A stretch of 64,000 nt of DNA from Micromonospora sp. NBC_01699 (GTDB taxonomy: Bacteria > Actinomycetota > Actinomycetes > Mycobacteriales > Micromonosporaceae): positions 5,766,001 to 5,830,000 of the forward strand of contig NZ_CP109199.1 of NCBI RefSeq assembly GCF_036250065.1, given 5' to 3'. A program made the position numbers and the translations under genes. The notes below the pieces were generated by a model. That model saw nothing but the letters and a program-made list of their open reading frames with translations. It was not told the origin of the DNA and searched no databases. Shown piece after piece: positions 33,933-41,867 of the stretch (within the stretch, counting starts at the first letter, position 1; the number at the start of each line of letters is the position of its first letter).

Positions 33933-35078
33933 ATGGCCGCCAGTTACGGTTTTCTCAGCACCCACCCACCGACCCAGTGCGGACTGGCCACCTTCAACTC
34001 GGCCCTGTCCGCCCAGCTCACCGCCGGTGGCCGACCCGGCGGAATCGTCCGGGTGGTGGCCGCCGGCGAGGACGAACGCGCCGGGCCCGGTGTCGTACAC
34101 ACCTGGTCCCCGCTGCACGCCGACGGGTGGCGGGACGCGGCCGAGGCGCTCGACGCGTTCGACGTCGCCATCGTGCAACACGAGTACGGCATCTACCCCG
34201 GACCCGACGGCGCCCAGGTGCTGCCGCTGCTGCGGGCACTCGACCGGCCCGCCATCGTGGTCCTGCACACCGTGCTGGCCCAGCCCACCGCCGGGCAGCG
34301 GAGCACGTTGGAGGCGGTCGTGGCGGCGGCCGGCGCGGTGGTCACCATGACCGAGACCGCTCGGGACCGGCTGCTCGTCGGGTACGCGGTCGACCCCGCG
34401 AAGGTCACCGTCATCCCGCACGGTGCCGGCGACCACACCGGCGTACCCGCCACCTCCGGTGCGCGTCCGCACCTGCTCACCTGGGGACTGATCGGTCCGG
34501 GCAAGGGCATCGAGTGGGCGTTGCGGGCCGTCGCCCGGTTGCGTGACCTCACGCCGTCGCCGGTCTACACGGTGGCCGGCAAGACCCATCCCAAGGTGCT
34601 CGAACAGCACGGGGAGCAGTACCGGACGAGCCTGCAAAGCCTGGGCTCGCTGCTGGGCATCGCCGACGCCGTCCGCTACCAGCCGGTCTACCGCGACGAG
34701 GCGGCACTGAGCCGGCTGATCCGCTCCGCCGACGTCGTCGTGCTGCCGTACGACTCGCGCGAACAGGTCACCTCCGGGGTCCTGATCGAAGCGGTGGCCG
34801 CCGGGGTTCCCGTGGTCGCCACGCCCTTCCCGCACGCGGTGGAACTGCTCACCGACGGTCCCGGCCTGCTCGTACCGCACCGGGATCCGGCCGCCATGGG
34901 CACCGCCATCCGGCGGATCCTGACCGAACCCGGCCTGTCCGGCAGCCTCGCCGGCCGTACCGGTCCGCTGGCACCAACCCTGCTCTGGCCGGCGGTGGCC
35001 GCCCGCTACGCCGCGCTCGCCGAACGGCTGCGAACGGCCAACCCGCCGGTCATGGCCGCGCCGGCGGTGCCGGCGTGA
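33933..35078 (+). CDS. GT4-family glycosyltransferase (second)
   Basis: 381 aa. The N-terminus (YGFLSTHPPTQCGLATFN) is the pattern of GT4 enzymes found next to GH130 genes. Further marks are VAIVQHEYGIYPGPDG, the donor-domain opening LLTWGLIGPGKGIEWALRAVA and the site VTSGVLIEAVAAGVPVVATPFPHA. A gap of 237 bases separates it from the first glycosyltransferase. Its stop overlaps the start of the next gene by four bases, so three genes (33933, 35075, 36172) are tightly coupled. No signal peptide; expected to act at the cytoplasmic side. Confidence 0.9.
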   Translation: MAASYGFLSTHPPTQCGLATFNSALSAQLTAGGRPGGIVRVVAAGEDERAGPGVVHTWSPLHADGWRDAAEALDAFDVAIVQHEYGIYPGPDGAQVLPLLRALDRPAIVVLHTVLAQPTAGQRSTLEAVVAAAGAVVTMTETARDRLLVGYAVDPAKVTVIPHGAGDHTGVPATSGARPHLLTWGLIGPGKGIEWALRAVARLRDLTPSPVYTVAGKTHPKVLEQHGEQYRTSLQSLGSLLGIADAVRYQPVYRDEAALSRLIRSADVVVLPYDSREQVTSGVLIEAVAAGVPVVATPFPHAVELLTDGPGLLVPHRDPAAMGTAIRRILTEPGLSGSLAGRTGPLAPTLLWPAVAARYAALAERLRTANPPVMAAPAVPA

Positions 35079-36175
35079 CCGGCGTACGGGTCATCGGCAG
35101 TGGCGCACGCGTCACCGGCGGCGGCAACGGTCACGCCGCCGACCGGAAGGTCACCGCGCTCGCCCGCACCGGCGGCGTACCGGCGCCCAGCTTCGCCCAC
35201 CTGGCCCGGATGAGCGACGACACCGGCCTGTTCGAACACGCCCGGCACGCGATCCCCCGCCGCGAGCACGGTTACTGCACCGACGACGTGGCGCGCGGAC
35301 TCGTGGTCACCAGCCGCGAACCCGATCCCACCGCCCCCGTGCTCCGGCTCGCGGAGTGCTACCTGGCGTTCCTGACCCACGCCCAGGACGGTGACGGCGC
35401 GTTCCACAACCGGCTCGGCCACGACCGGCGGTGGACCGACGACCCCGGCGTCGGCGACTGGTGGGGGCGGGCGCTGTGGGGCCTGGGCACCGCCGCGACC
35501 CGCAGTACGGCACCGTGGATCCGGGAGGAGGCGCTGGTCGCCTTCACCATCGGCACCGCCCAGCGCTCCCCGGACCCGCACGCCATGGCCTTCGCCGGTC
35601 TCGGCGCCGCCGAGGTGCTGCGCGGCCACCCGGACCACCGGGCCGCGGCCGTCCTGCTCGACGACGCCGCCATCGCCGTCGGCACCCCGGAGGACAGCCG
35701 GGACTGGCCGTGGCCACGCCCTCGGTTGACGTACGCCAACGCCGCCCTCGCCGAGGTCGTCATCGCCGCCGGTGAGCTGCGCGGCAACGGTGACCTGCTC
35801 GCCACCGGACTGCGGATGCTGACCTGGCTGCGCGAGGTGCAACTGCGGCAGGGCAGGCTGTCGGTCATCCCGGTCGACGGCTGGCGGCGGCACGGCCCCC
35901 GGCTGCGGCACGACCAGCAGGCGATCGAGGTGGCCGCGCTCGCCGACGCCTGCGCCACCGCCGCCTCGGCCACCGGTGACCACGGCTGGGAGATCGGTGT
36001 CCGGCAGGCGGTCGCCTGGTTCCTCGGCGAGAACGACGTCGGCACCGCGATGTGGGATCCGGCGACCGGCGGCGGGTACGACGGCCTGACCCCGCACGGA
36101 CCCAACCTCAACCAGGGCGCCGAGTCGACCCTCGCGCTCATCTCCACCCTGCAACACGGCCGAGCACGGCTATGA
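35075..36175 (+). CDS. Alpha/alpha-toroid protein coupled to GH130, often called glycosyltransferase
   Basis: 366 aa. It has repeated helical hairpins typical of (alpha/alpha)6 barrels: LARMSDDTGLFEHARHAIPRRE with HGYCTDDVARGL, then WWGRALWGLG, HAMAFAGLGAAEVL, YANAALAEVVIAAGEL and DQQAIEVAALADACATA. Acidic residues in YCTDD and DQQA face where a sugar site would be. Homologues are sometimes annotated as glycosyltransferases because they can be fused to GT4 domains. A hydrolase, phosphorylase or epimerase-like activity is equally possible. It overlaps both neighbours by four bases. Confidence 0.75.
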   Translation: MTGVRVIGSGARVTGGGNGHAADRKVTALARTGGVPAPSFAHLARMSDDTGLFEHARHAIPRREHGYCTDDVARGLVVTSREPDPTAPVLRLAECYLAFLTHAQDGDGAFHNRLGHDRRWTDDPGVGDWWGRALWGLGTAATRSTAPWIREEALVAFTIGTAQRSPDPHAMAFAGLGAAEVLRGHPDHRAAAVLLDDAAIAVGTPEDSRDWPWPRPRLTYANAALAEVVIAAGELRGNGDLLATGLRMLTWLREVQLRQGRLSVIPVDGWRRHGPRLRHDQQAIEVAALADACATAASATGDHGWEIGVRQAVAWFLGENDVGTAMWDPATGGGYDGLTPHGPNLNQGAESTLALISTLQHGRARL

Positions 36176-37677
36176 CCGAGGAGATCTCCCCCACCGGTTT
36201 CCGGCCGGACCCGGCCACCCGGGTCGGCGGGACGCTGGACCCCGACCCGCGACGGGTCATCGTGAAGCTTTTCGTGCCGGGCGAGGACGCCATCCTCGCC
36301 CGAACCCGGGCGCACGCCCTGATCGAACGGATCGCCGGCCTCGGCGACGAGGAGACGGGCATCCTGCTGCGGCAGACCCTGCTCCGCTTCGGCGACCGGC
36401 ACCACGATCTCGAAGCCACCTTCCGGCACCACTACGACCTGGTCCACCACCGGGTGGCCCGGACCAGCGAGCTGTCACCCGAGGCCCGCCTGCTGGTCGG
36501 CGCCTACTTCTCCCACGAGTACGCGGTGGAGGCGGCCGCCCTGTGCAACCCGTCCCTGGTCGCGCACCCGGACCAGGGCGGCCTCGACCCGGGTGAGCTG
36601 CGTGTCGCGATCAGCCTGCGGCAGATCGGGGAGGGGCACCTGTCCTCGATCGGGTTCGCCACCGCCGTACTCGGGCCGGAATCGCGGCTGCGGGTCGCCG
36701 ACCGGACCGGGCCGTTGGTCACCGGGCGGCGTACCAGCGCACTGCATCGGCGCGACCTGCTGGCCGCCGGGCTGGCCGAGGAGGACTGGGACAACGAGGT
36801 CTCCGCCACCGTGCTGGGCTGCCTGGGCGAACGCTTCGACGACGACGCCTTCGAACGGGCCCTGGGTGGGCTGCCCACCGACCTGCTCACCCGCGCCACC
36901 GCGCACCGTACCCTCGAACAGCTCCGGCGGACGATCACCGCGAGTTACGCGATGACCTTCCCCGCCGACGTGCCGTTGCACCGGCGGGTGCTCTGGCCGG
37001 CGACGCCGGCCGAGTGCAACGGGATGGAGGATGCCCGGTTCGTCCGGTGGGTCGACGACGACGGGGCGGTGGCGTACCGGGCCACCTACACCGCGTACGA
37101 CGGTCGGAGCATCGCCGCGCGGATGCTCGGCAGCGAGGATCTTCGGCACTTCGAGGTGACCCCGATGCGTGGACCGGCCGCCCGCAACAAGGGCATCGCG
37201 CTGTTCCCTCGTCCGGTCGGCGGTCGCCGGCTCGCGCTGTGCCGGTCCGACGGCGAGACCATCGGCCTGTCGACGCTCGACGCCGAGAACCGCTGGCAGT
37301 CCCCGGTGCCGTTGCACGGCCCCCGCCGGGGCTGGGAGCTGATCCAGGTCGGCAACTGCGGCTCGCCGATCGAGACCGACGCCGGTTGGCTCGTGCTCAC
37401 CCACGGGGTCGGCCCGATGCGCCAGTACGCCATCGGGGCGATGCTGCTCGACCTGGCCCGGCCCGAGCGGGTGATCGCCGAGTTGCCGGGTGCGTTACTC
37501 CGGCCGGACGACACCGAACGCGACGGCTACGTGCCCAACGTCGTCTACTCGTGCGGCGGCCTGCTGCACGCCGGGACGCTGTGGTTGCCGTACGGCGCGG
37601 GCGACGCCCGGGTCGGATTCGCCACCATCGACCTGACCGCCCTGCTCGCGGCGATGGTGGCGCCGCCAGGCCGGTAG
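36172..37677 (+). CDS. GH130-family mannoside phosphorylase-like enzyme
   Basis: 501 aa. The five-bladed propeller core starts near residue 270. It has the family's key GMEDARF with the catalytic Asp, followed by AYRATYTAYDG, then NKGIALFPR, GNCGSPIETDAGWLVLTHGV and YVPNVVYSCG. GH130 enzymes cleave beta-mannosides with phosphate or water. The N-terminal 260 residues are helical, as in the longer GH130 proteins of actinobacteria. ATG 36172 overlaps the previous stop. Adjacent GT4 genes suggest it trims or recycles a mannose-containing glycan, an inference. Confidence 0.85.
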   Translation: MTEEISPTGFRPDPATRVGGTLDPDPRRVIVKLFVPGEDAILARTRAHALIERIAGLGDEETGILLRQTLLRFGDRHHDLEATFRHHYDLVHHRVARTSELSPEARLLVGAYFSHEYAVEAAALCNPSLVAHPDQGGLDPGELRVAISLRQIGEGHLSSIGFATAVLGPESRLRVADRTGPLVTGRRTSALHRRDLLAAGLAEEDWDNEVSATVLGCLGERFDDDAFERALGGLPTDLLTRATAHRTLEQLRRTITASYAMTFPADVPLHRRVLWPATPAECNGMEDARFVRWVDDDGAVAYRATYTAYDGRSIAARMLGSEDLRHFEVTPMRGPAARNKGIALFPRPVGGRRLALCRSDGETIGLSTLDAENRWQSPVPLHGPRRGWELIQVGNCGSPIETDAGWLVLTHGVGPMRQYAIGAMLLDLARPERVIAELPGALLRPDDTERDGYVPNVVYSCGGLLHAGTLWLPYGAGDARVGFATIDLTALLAAMVAPPGR

Positions 37678-37761
37678 GACGGGCGGCCGGGTTCGGACGG
37701 CGCCGGATCGACGGGGGCGCGGATCGCAACGTGCGGTCAACTCGATAGTCAGCGACGGCAA

Positions 37762-37783
37762 ATCGTTGACAGCACTCAACGAT
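37762..37783 (+). promoter_or_regulatory. Operator-like palindrome over the doxX -35 element
   Basis: ATCGTTGA and TCAACGAT form a perfect eight-base inverted repeat with a six-base spacer. It covers the -35 hexamer of the promoter upstream of the DoxX gene, so a dimeric repressor bound there would block transcription. HxlR, MarR or TetR regulators use such sites. No such regulator gene is adjacent, so it may be encoded elsewhere. Confidence 0.7.
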
Positions 37784-37794
37784 CTATCTAGGGT
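37766..37794 (+). promoter_or_regulatory. Sigma-A/HrdB-type promoter for doxX
   Basis: TTGACA at 37766-37771 and TAGGGT at 37789-37794 are separated by 17 bases, the standard layout for the main vegetative sigma factor in actinomycetes. The DoxX start is at 37857, giving a leader of about 55 bases. It is the clearest promoter in the window. Confidence 0.8.
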
Positions 37795-37856
37795 GACGGA
37801 CGCACGAAGCACCCCGTCCACTCCCCAGCCTCGACGGCACACCCCCAGGGAGCACC

Positions 37857-38207
37857 ATGTCCATCGCCTACGTCGTCCTCGCGATCCTGCTCTCCGCCAT
37901 GCTCCTGATGTCCGCCCGGGGCAAGCTGACCAAGGACGAGCGGGTGGTCCAGGGCCTCACCGCCGCCGGGGTCCCGCTCAACTGGTACCCGCCGCTGGCC
38001 ATCATCGAGATCATCGGCGCGGTCGGCCTGATCGTCGGGATCTTCCTCGCGCCGCTCGGCGTCGCCGCGGCGATCGGTGTGGTCCTCTACTTCGTCGGCG
38101 CGATCATCGCGCACGTGCGCACCGGCGACACCAAGGGCGCCGCCGCACCGGGAACTATCCTGCTCGTCGCCATCGCCACCCTGCTCACCCGGATCCTGTC
38201 GCTGTAG
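37857..38207 (+). CDS. DoxX-like integral membrane protein
   Basis: 116 aa with four hydrophobic segments: about residues 3-20, 45-65, 67-88 and 97-114. The pattern LSAMLLMSARGKLTKDERVVQGLTAAGVP followed by LAIIEIIGAVGLIVG matches the DoxX-like family. These small membrane proteins are linked to redox and stress functions in some actinobacteria; the role here is unknown. The promoter with an overlapping palindrome upstream indicates repression and induction by a signal. It is a single-gene unit. Confidence 0.85.
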   Translation: MSIAYVVLAILLSAMLLMSARGKLTKDERVVQGLTAAGVPLNWYPPLAIIEIIGAVGLIVGIFLAPLGVAAAIGVVLYFVGAIIAHVRTGDTKGAAAPGTILLVAIATLLTRILSL

Positions 38208-38230
38208 GTCCCGCCGTCCGGCCGCGAAAC

Positions 38231-38274
38231 GATCGGTCGCCCGGTCCCGCACCAACGGGACCGGACGACCGATC
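38231..38274. terminator. Bidirectional terminator between doxX and sugar-binding protein gene
   Basis: Arms of 19 bases (38231-38249 and 38256-38274) match except for one position, with a six-base loop. It lies between two convergent stop codons (38207 and 38301), so it can serve both units. No U-run follows on either side. Confidence 0.85.
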
Positions 38275-38300
38275 CGGCACCCGGCCGGAAACCCACTCGA

Positions 38301-39281
38301 TCAGAAGCCGCCCTTGGGGTCGAGGTACTGGGCCGCGTTCTCCTTGGTCACCCGGGGCGAGGGCACAACGGTGTCCTTCTCCGTCTTGGTGCCGCCGAGG
38401 ATCTCGACCGCCCGGTCCAGCCCCAGGCTGCCGATGACGTCCGCGTCGTTCAGACCGGTGACCAGGTAGTTCGTGCCGTCGAGAATGGCCTTGAGCGCCT
38501 CGGCCTGACCGTCGACACCGGCGATGATGATCTGCTTGTCCTTACCCGCGTCGGCGATCGCCCGCTGCGCGCCCAGGCACATCGCGTCGTTCTCGCAGAA
38601 CACCGCGGCCAGGTCGCCGTTGGTGGCCAGCAGGCTCTCCATCACGGTCAGCCCGCCGTCGGAACCCCAGTTACCGAAGTCCGGCGCCTCGACCAGCGTG
38701 AACCCCGACCTACCGGCGAGCACCGACTTCACCCCGTCGGTACGGGCCAGCCCGATGCTGTTGTCGGCCGGCCCACCCTTGATGATCGCGACCTTGCCAC
38801 CGCTGGGCAGCTTCTCGGCCAGGAACTCCCCGTTCTGTACGCCGATCGCCTTGTTGTCCGGGCCGATCCAGCTGGTGTACTCGCCGGTCTGGAACTTCCG
38901 GTCGACCAGCACCACCGGCTTGCCCGCCGCCTTGATCGCGTTCAGTGCCGCCGGGGCCGACTCCAGCGGTCCGCCCGAGATGATCACCGCGTCGACGTTC
39001 TTGCTGAGCAGGTCCTCGACGTTGGCGGCGAGCTTGGCCGCGTCACCGTTCGCGTCGGTGCTGATGATCTCGACGTTCCCCTTCTTCTTGGCCTGGGCCG
39101 CGATGGCCTTGTCCATGCCGCTGAAGTAGGGGCCGCTCAACATGAAGTTCGCGACGCCGATCGTGTACGAGCCGTCCCCGCCGTCCCCGCCCGAACCGCC
39201 GGAGTCGGAGCAGGCGGTCAGCCCGAGGGCGACGGCGAGGGTGCCGGTGACCAGCAGCCGGCGCAGCTTCTTCGCGTTCAT
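38301..39281 (-). CDS. Sugar ABC transporter substrate-binding lipoprotein
   Basis: 326 aa. The signal peptide (KKLRRLLVTGTLAVALGLTAC) ends in a lipobox with Cys 24, then a Ser/Gly/Asp linker. The mature domain (YTIGVANFMLSGPYFSGMD ... ISTDANGDAAKLAANVEDLLSKNVDAVIISG) is the ribose/galactose-binding type (Peripla_BP_4). The FCENDAMCLGAQRAI segment is the usual second-domain hinge. It delivers a sugar to the permease and ATPase encoded just upstream. Pentose or deoxyhexose is likely but not proven. It is the last gene of the IclR-ALDH-ABC operon. Confidence 0.92.
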   Translation of the reverse strand: MNAKKLRRLLVTGTLAVALGLTACSDSGGSGGDGGDGSYTIGVANFMLSGPYFSGMDKAIAAQAKKKGNVEIISTDANGDAAKLAANVEDLLSKNVDAVIISGGPLESAPAALNAIKAAGKPVVLVDRKFQTGEYTSWIGPDNKAIGVQNGEFLAEKLPSGGKVAIIKGGPADNSIGLARTDGVKSVLAGRSGFTLVEAPDFGNWGSDGGLTVMESLLATNGDLAAVFCENDAMCLGAQRAIADAGKDKQIIIAGVDGQAEALKAILDGTNYLVTGLNDADVIGSLGLDRAVEILGGTKTEKDTVVPSPRVTKENAAQYLDPKGGF

Positions 39282-39333
39282 GCCAACATCTCCCGTGGTG
39301 TGGTGGGTGGGGTGGTGGTGGGGCCGGTCCGGG

Positions 39334-40338
39334 TCAGGGGCGTACCCGGTTGACCCGCTGGACCAGGATCACCGCGATGATGATCAGTCCCTTGAGGACC
39401 TGCTGCCAGAAGCTCTGCACGCCGTACAGGTTCAGCAGGTTGTTGATCAGGGCGAGGACGAGGACACCGCCGAGGGTCGCCTTCGCCGTACCACGTCCGC
39501 CGGCCAGGCTCGCCCCGCCGATCACGCAGGCGGCGATCGCGTCCAACTCGAAGGCGACGCCGACACTCGGCTGGGCGATGCCGACCCGGCTGGCCAGGAT
39601 CACCCCGGCCAGTCCCGCACAGGCACCGCTGATCGTGTACGCGAGGATCACGTGCCGGCGTACGTTGATGCCGGCCAGCCGTACGGTCTCCGGGTTGCCG
39701 CCGATCGCGATGATCGACCGCCCGGCCGGGGTACGGGACAGGAACACCCCGCCCAGCCCGAAGACCGCCAGCATGATCACCGTGGTCAGCGGGATCGGGC
39801 CGACCATCGCCGTACCGAGGGTGAAGAACGACGGGTCCTCCGGCGCGATCGGCACCTCGGAGTAGACGAAGGCCAGCCCCCGGACGGTGGTCAGCGCGGC
39901 CAGCGTCACCACGAACGGCGCCAGCCCGAAGCGGGCGATCAGGGTGCCGTTGACCAGCCCGAACCCGATCCCGGCCAGGATGCCGACCAGCATCGCCAGC
40001 GGGATCGGCAGGCCCGAGACCAGTCCGGCGGTGACGATGCCGGCGAACGCCACCACCGAGCCGACCGACAGGTCGATGCCGCCGGTGAGGATGACCACCA
40101 GCATGCCGAAGGCGAGCAGCCCGGTGGTCACCATCTGCTTGAGCAGGTTGGTCAGGTTGGTCTGGGTGAAGAACGTGTCGGAGGTCAGCGCGGCCACCAC
40201 GATCAGGGCGATCACGAGCGTGCCGAGCACCGCCTCGACCGTACGGTCCCGACCGTTGACCACCAGGCGCAACGGTCGACGCGGTCCCCCGCCGGTGCTG
40301 GTCGTGTCCGGCGCGGTGCCGGTGAGCTGCCCGGTCAT
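39334..40338 (-). CDS. Sugar ABC transporter permease, RbsC type
   Basis: 334 aa with about ten hydrophobic segments. Marks of the RbsC family are LVVILTGGIDLSVGSVVAFAG, GLVNGTLIARFGLAPFVVTLAAL, GNPETVRLAGINV and AACVIGGASLAGGRGTAKATLGG. ATG 40338 overlaps the stop of the ATPase gene (ATGA). It forms the membrane channel, probably as a dimer, with the ATPase encoded upstream and the binding protein encoded downstream. Confidence 0.93.
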   Translation of the reverse strand: MTGQLTGTAPDTTSTGGGPRRPLRLVVNGRDRTVEAVLGTLVIALIVVAALTSDTFFTQTNLTNLLKQMVTTGLLAFGMLVVILTGGIDLSVGSVVAFAGIVTAGLVSGLPIPLAMLVGILAGIGFGLVNGTLIARFGLAPFVVTLAALTTVRGLAFVYSEVPIAPEDPSFFTLGTAMVGPIPLTTVIMLAVFGLGGVFLSRTPAGRSIIAIGGNPETVRLAGINVRRHVILAYTISGACAGLAGVILASRVGIAQPSVGVAFELDAIAACVIGGASLAGGRGTAKATLGGVLVLALINNLLNLYGVQSFWQQVLKGLIIIAVILVQRVNRVRP

Positions 40339-41867
40339 GCGCTCTCCTCGTACCCGGTCATGGGCGTCCCCTCCGTCCGGCCGGTGGCCGGTCCGATCGC
40401 GTAACCGAGCACCTCGTCCTCGGTGGTCCGGTCGGCGGCCAGTTCGCCGGTGAGCCGACCCTGGCGCATCACCAGCACCCGGTCGGTGGCGCCGAGCACC
40501 TCGGTCAGGTCCGAGGAGATGAGCAGCACACTCAGCCCGGACCGGGCCAGGCCGTCGATGATGCGGTAGATCTCGACCCGGGTGGCCATGTCCACCCCAC
40601 GGGTCGGCTCGTCGAGGATCAGCACCCTCGGGCCGACCAGCAGCCACTTGGCCAGCACCGCCTTCTGCTGGTTGCCGCCGCTGAGGTTGACCACCGCCAT
40701 CGAGGCGCAGTGCGCGGGCTGGATGCCGAGCCGGTCGACCATCCCGGTCACCTCGCGGCCCTGCCGAGCCCGGTCGATCAGGCCGACCCGGCTGTTGCGG
40801 TGCAGCGTGGTGAGGGCGATGTTGTCCCGTACGGTCAGGTCGAGCACCAGCCCGGTGCGCTTGCGGTCCTCGGTGACCAGCGCGAGACCGGCCGCGATCG
40901 CCTCGGCCGGGGTACGGAAGTCGGCCCCGCCGCCGGCCACCCGGACCTGCCCGGTGGCCGCCCGCTCGGCGCCGAAGACGCACCGCGCCAGCTCGCTGCG
41001 GCCCGAGCCGACCAGGCCGAACAGGCCGACGATCTCGCCCTCGTGCAGGGTGAACGAGACGTCGGCGAACTCGCCCGGCCGACCGAGCCCGGTGACGGTC
41101 AGCCTGGCCGCCCCGCGTCCGTCGCGCCGGTCCGGGTAGATCTGGGCCAGCCGCCGCCCGGCCATCAGCCGGATCAGCTCGTCCTCGCTCGTTTCGGCGG
41201 GCCGGGTGGTGGCCACCACCCGGCCGTCCTTGATCACCACAATGGTGTTGGCGAGTTCGAGCACCTCGGCCAGCCGGTGCGACACGTAGATCACCAGCAC
41301 GCCGTGTTCGGTCAGCCGCCGGACCAGCGCGAAGAGCGAGTCGAGGTCGCTGCCGGCCAGCACGGCGGACGGCTCGTCGAGCACCAGCACCCTCGGTTCG
41401 CTGACCAGCGCCTTGGCGATCTCGACCATCTGCTGCCGGGCCACCGAGAGCCGGCCGGCGATCGTACGGGGGTTGATCGCGCCGAAGCCGATCGATTCGA
41501 GCAGCTCCCCGGCCCGACGGTGCGCGGCGGCCCAGTCGATCAGGCCCAGCCGCCGGGGGAAGTTCCCCATCAGCAGGTTCTCCGTGACCGACAGTTCGGG
41601 CACCAGGCTCAGTTCCTGGTAGACCGTACGGATGCCGTGGTCGTGCGCGTCGTGCGGCGAGCGCAGCTCGACCCGTTCGCCGTCGATCCGCATCTCGCCC
41701 GCACTCATCGGCTGCGCCCCGGCCAGGATCTTGATCAGGGTGGACTTGCCGGCGCCGTTCGCGCCGACCACCGCGAGCACCTCGCCGGGCCGACCGTGAA
41801 GGTCCACCCCGTGCAGCACCCGGACGCCGCCGTAGTCCTTGTGTACGCCGCGCAGTTCGAGGCTCAT
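40335..41867 (-). CDS. Sugar ABC transporter ATP-binding protein, RbsA type
   Basis: 510 aa with two ATPase halves. The first has Walker A GANGAGKST, a divergent signature LSVARQQM and Walker B VLVLDEPSAVL. The second lacks a normal Walker A (GLVGSGRSE), but has the signature LSGGNQQKA and Walker B LILDEPTRGVD. This asymmetry is normal for RbsA/MglA/XylG. It starts within the end of the aldehyde dehydrogenase gene (four-base overlap). Energises import of the sugar bound by the protein at 38301. Confidence 0.95.
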   Translation of the reverse strand: MSLELRGVHKDYGGVRVLHGVDLHGRPGEVLAVVGANGAGKSTLIKILAGAQPMSAGEMRIDGERVELRSPHDAHDHGIRTVYQELSLVPELSVTENLLMGNFPRRLGLIDWAAAHRRAGELLESIGFGAINPRTIAGRLSVARQQMVEIAKALVSEPRVLVLDEPSAVLAGSDLDSLFALVRRLTEHGVLVIYVSHRLAEVLELANTIVVIKDGRVVATTRPAETSEDELIRLMAGRRLAQIYPDRRDGRGAARLTVTGLGRPGEFADVSFTLHEGEIVGLFGLVGSGRSELARCVFGAERAATGQVRVAGGGADFRTPAEAIAAGLALVTEDRKRTGLVLDLTVRDNIALTTLHRNSRVGLIDRARQGREVTGMVDRLGIQPAHCASMAVVNLSGGNQQKAVLAKWLLVGPRVLILDEPTRGVDMATRVEIYRIIDGLARSGLSVLLISSDLTEVLGATDRVLVMRQGRLTGELAADRTTEDEVLGYAIGPATGRTEGTPMTGYEESA

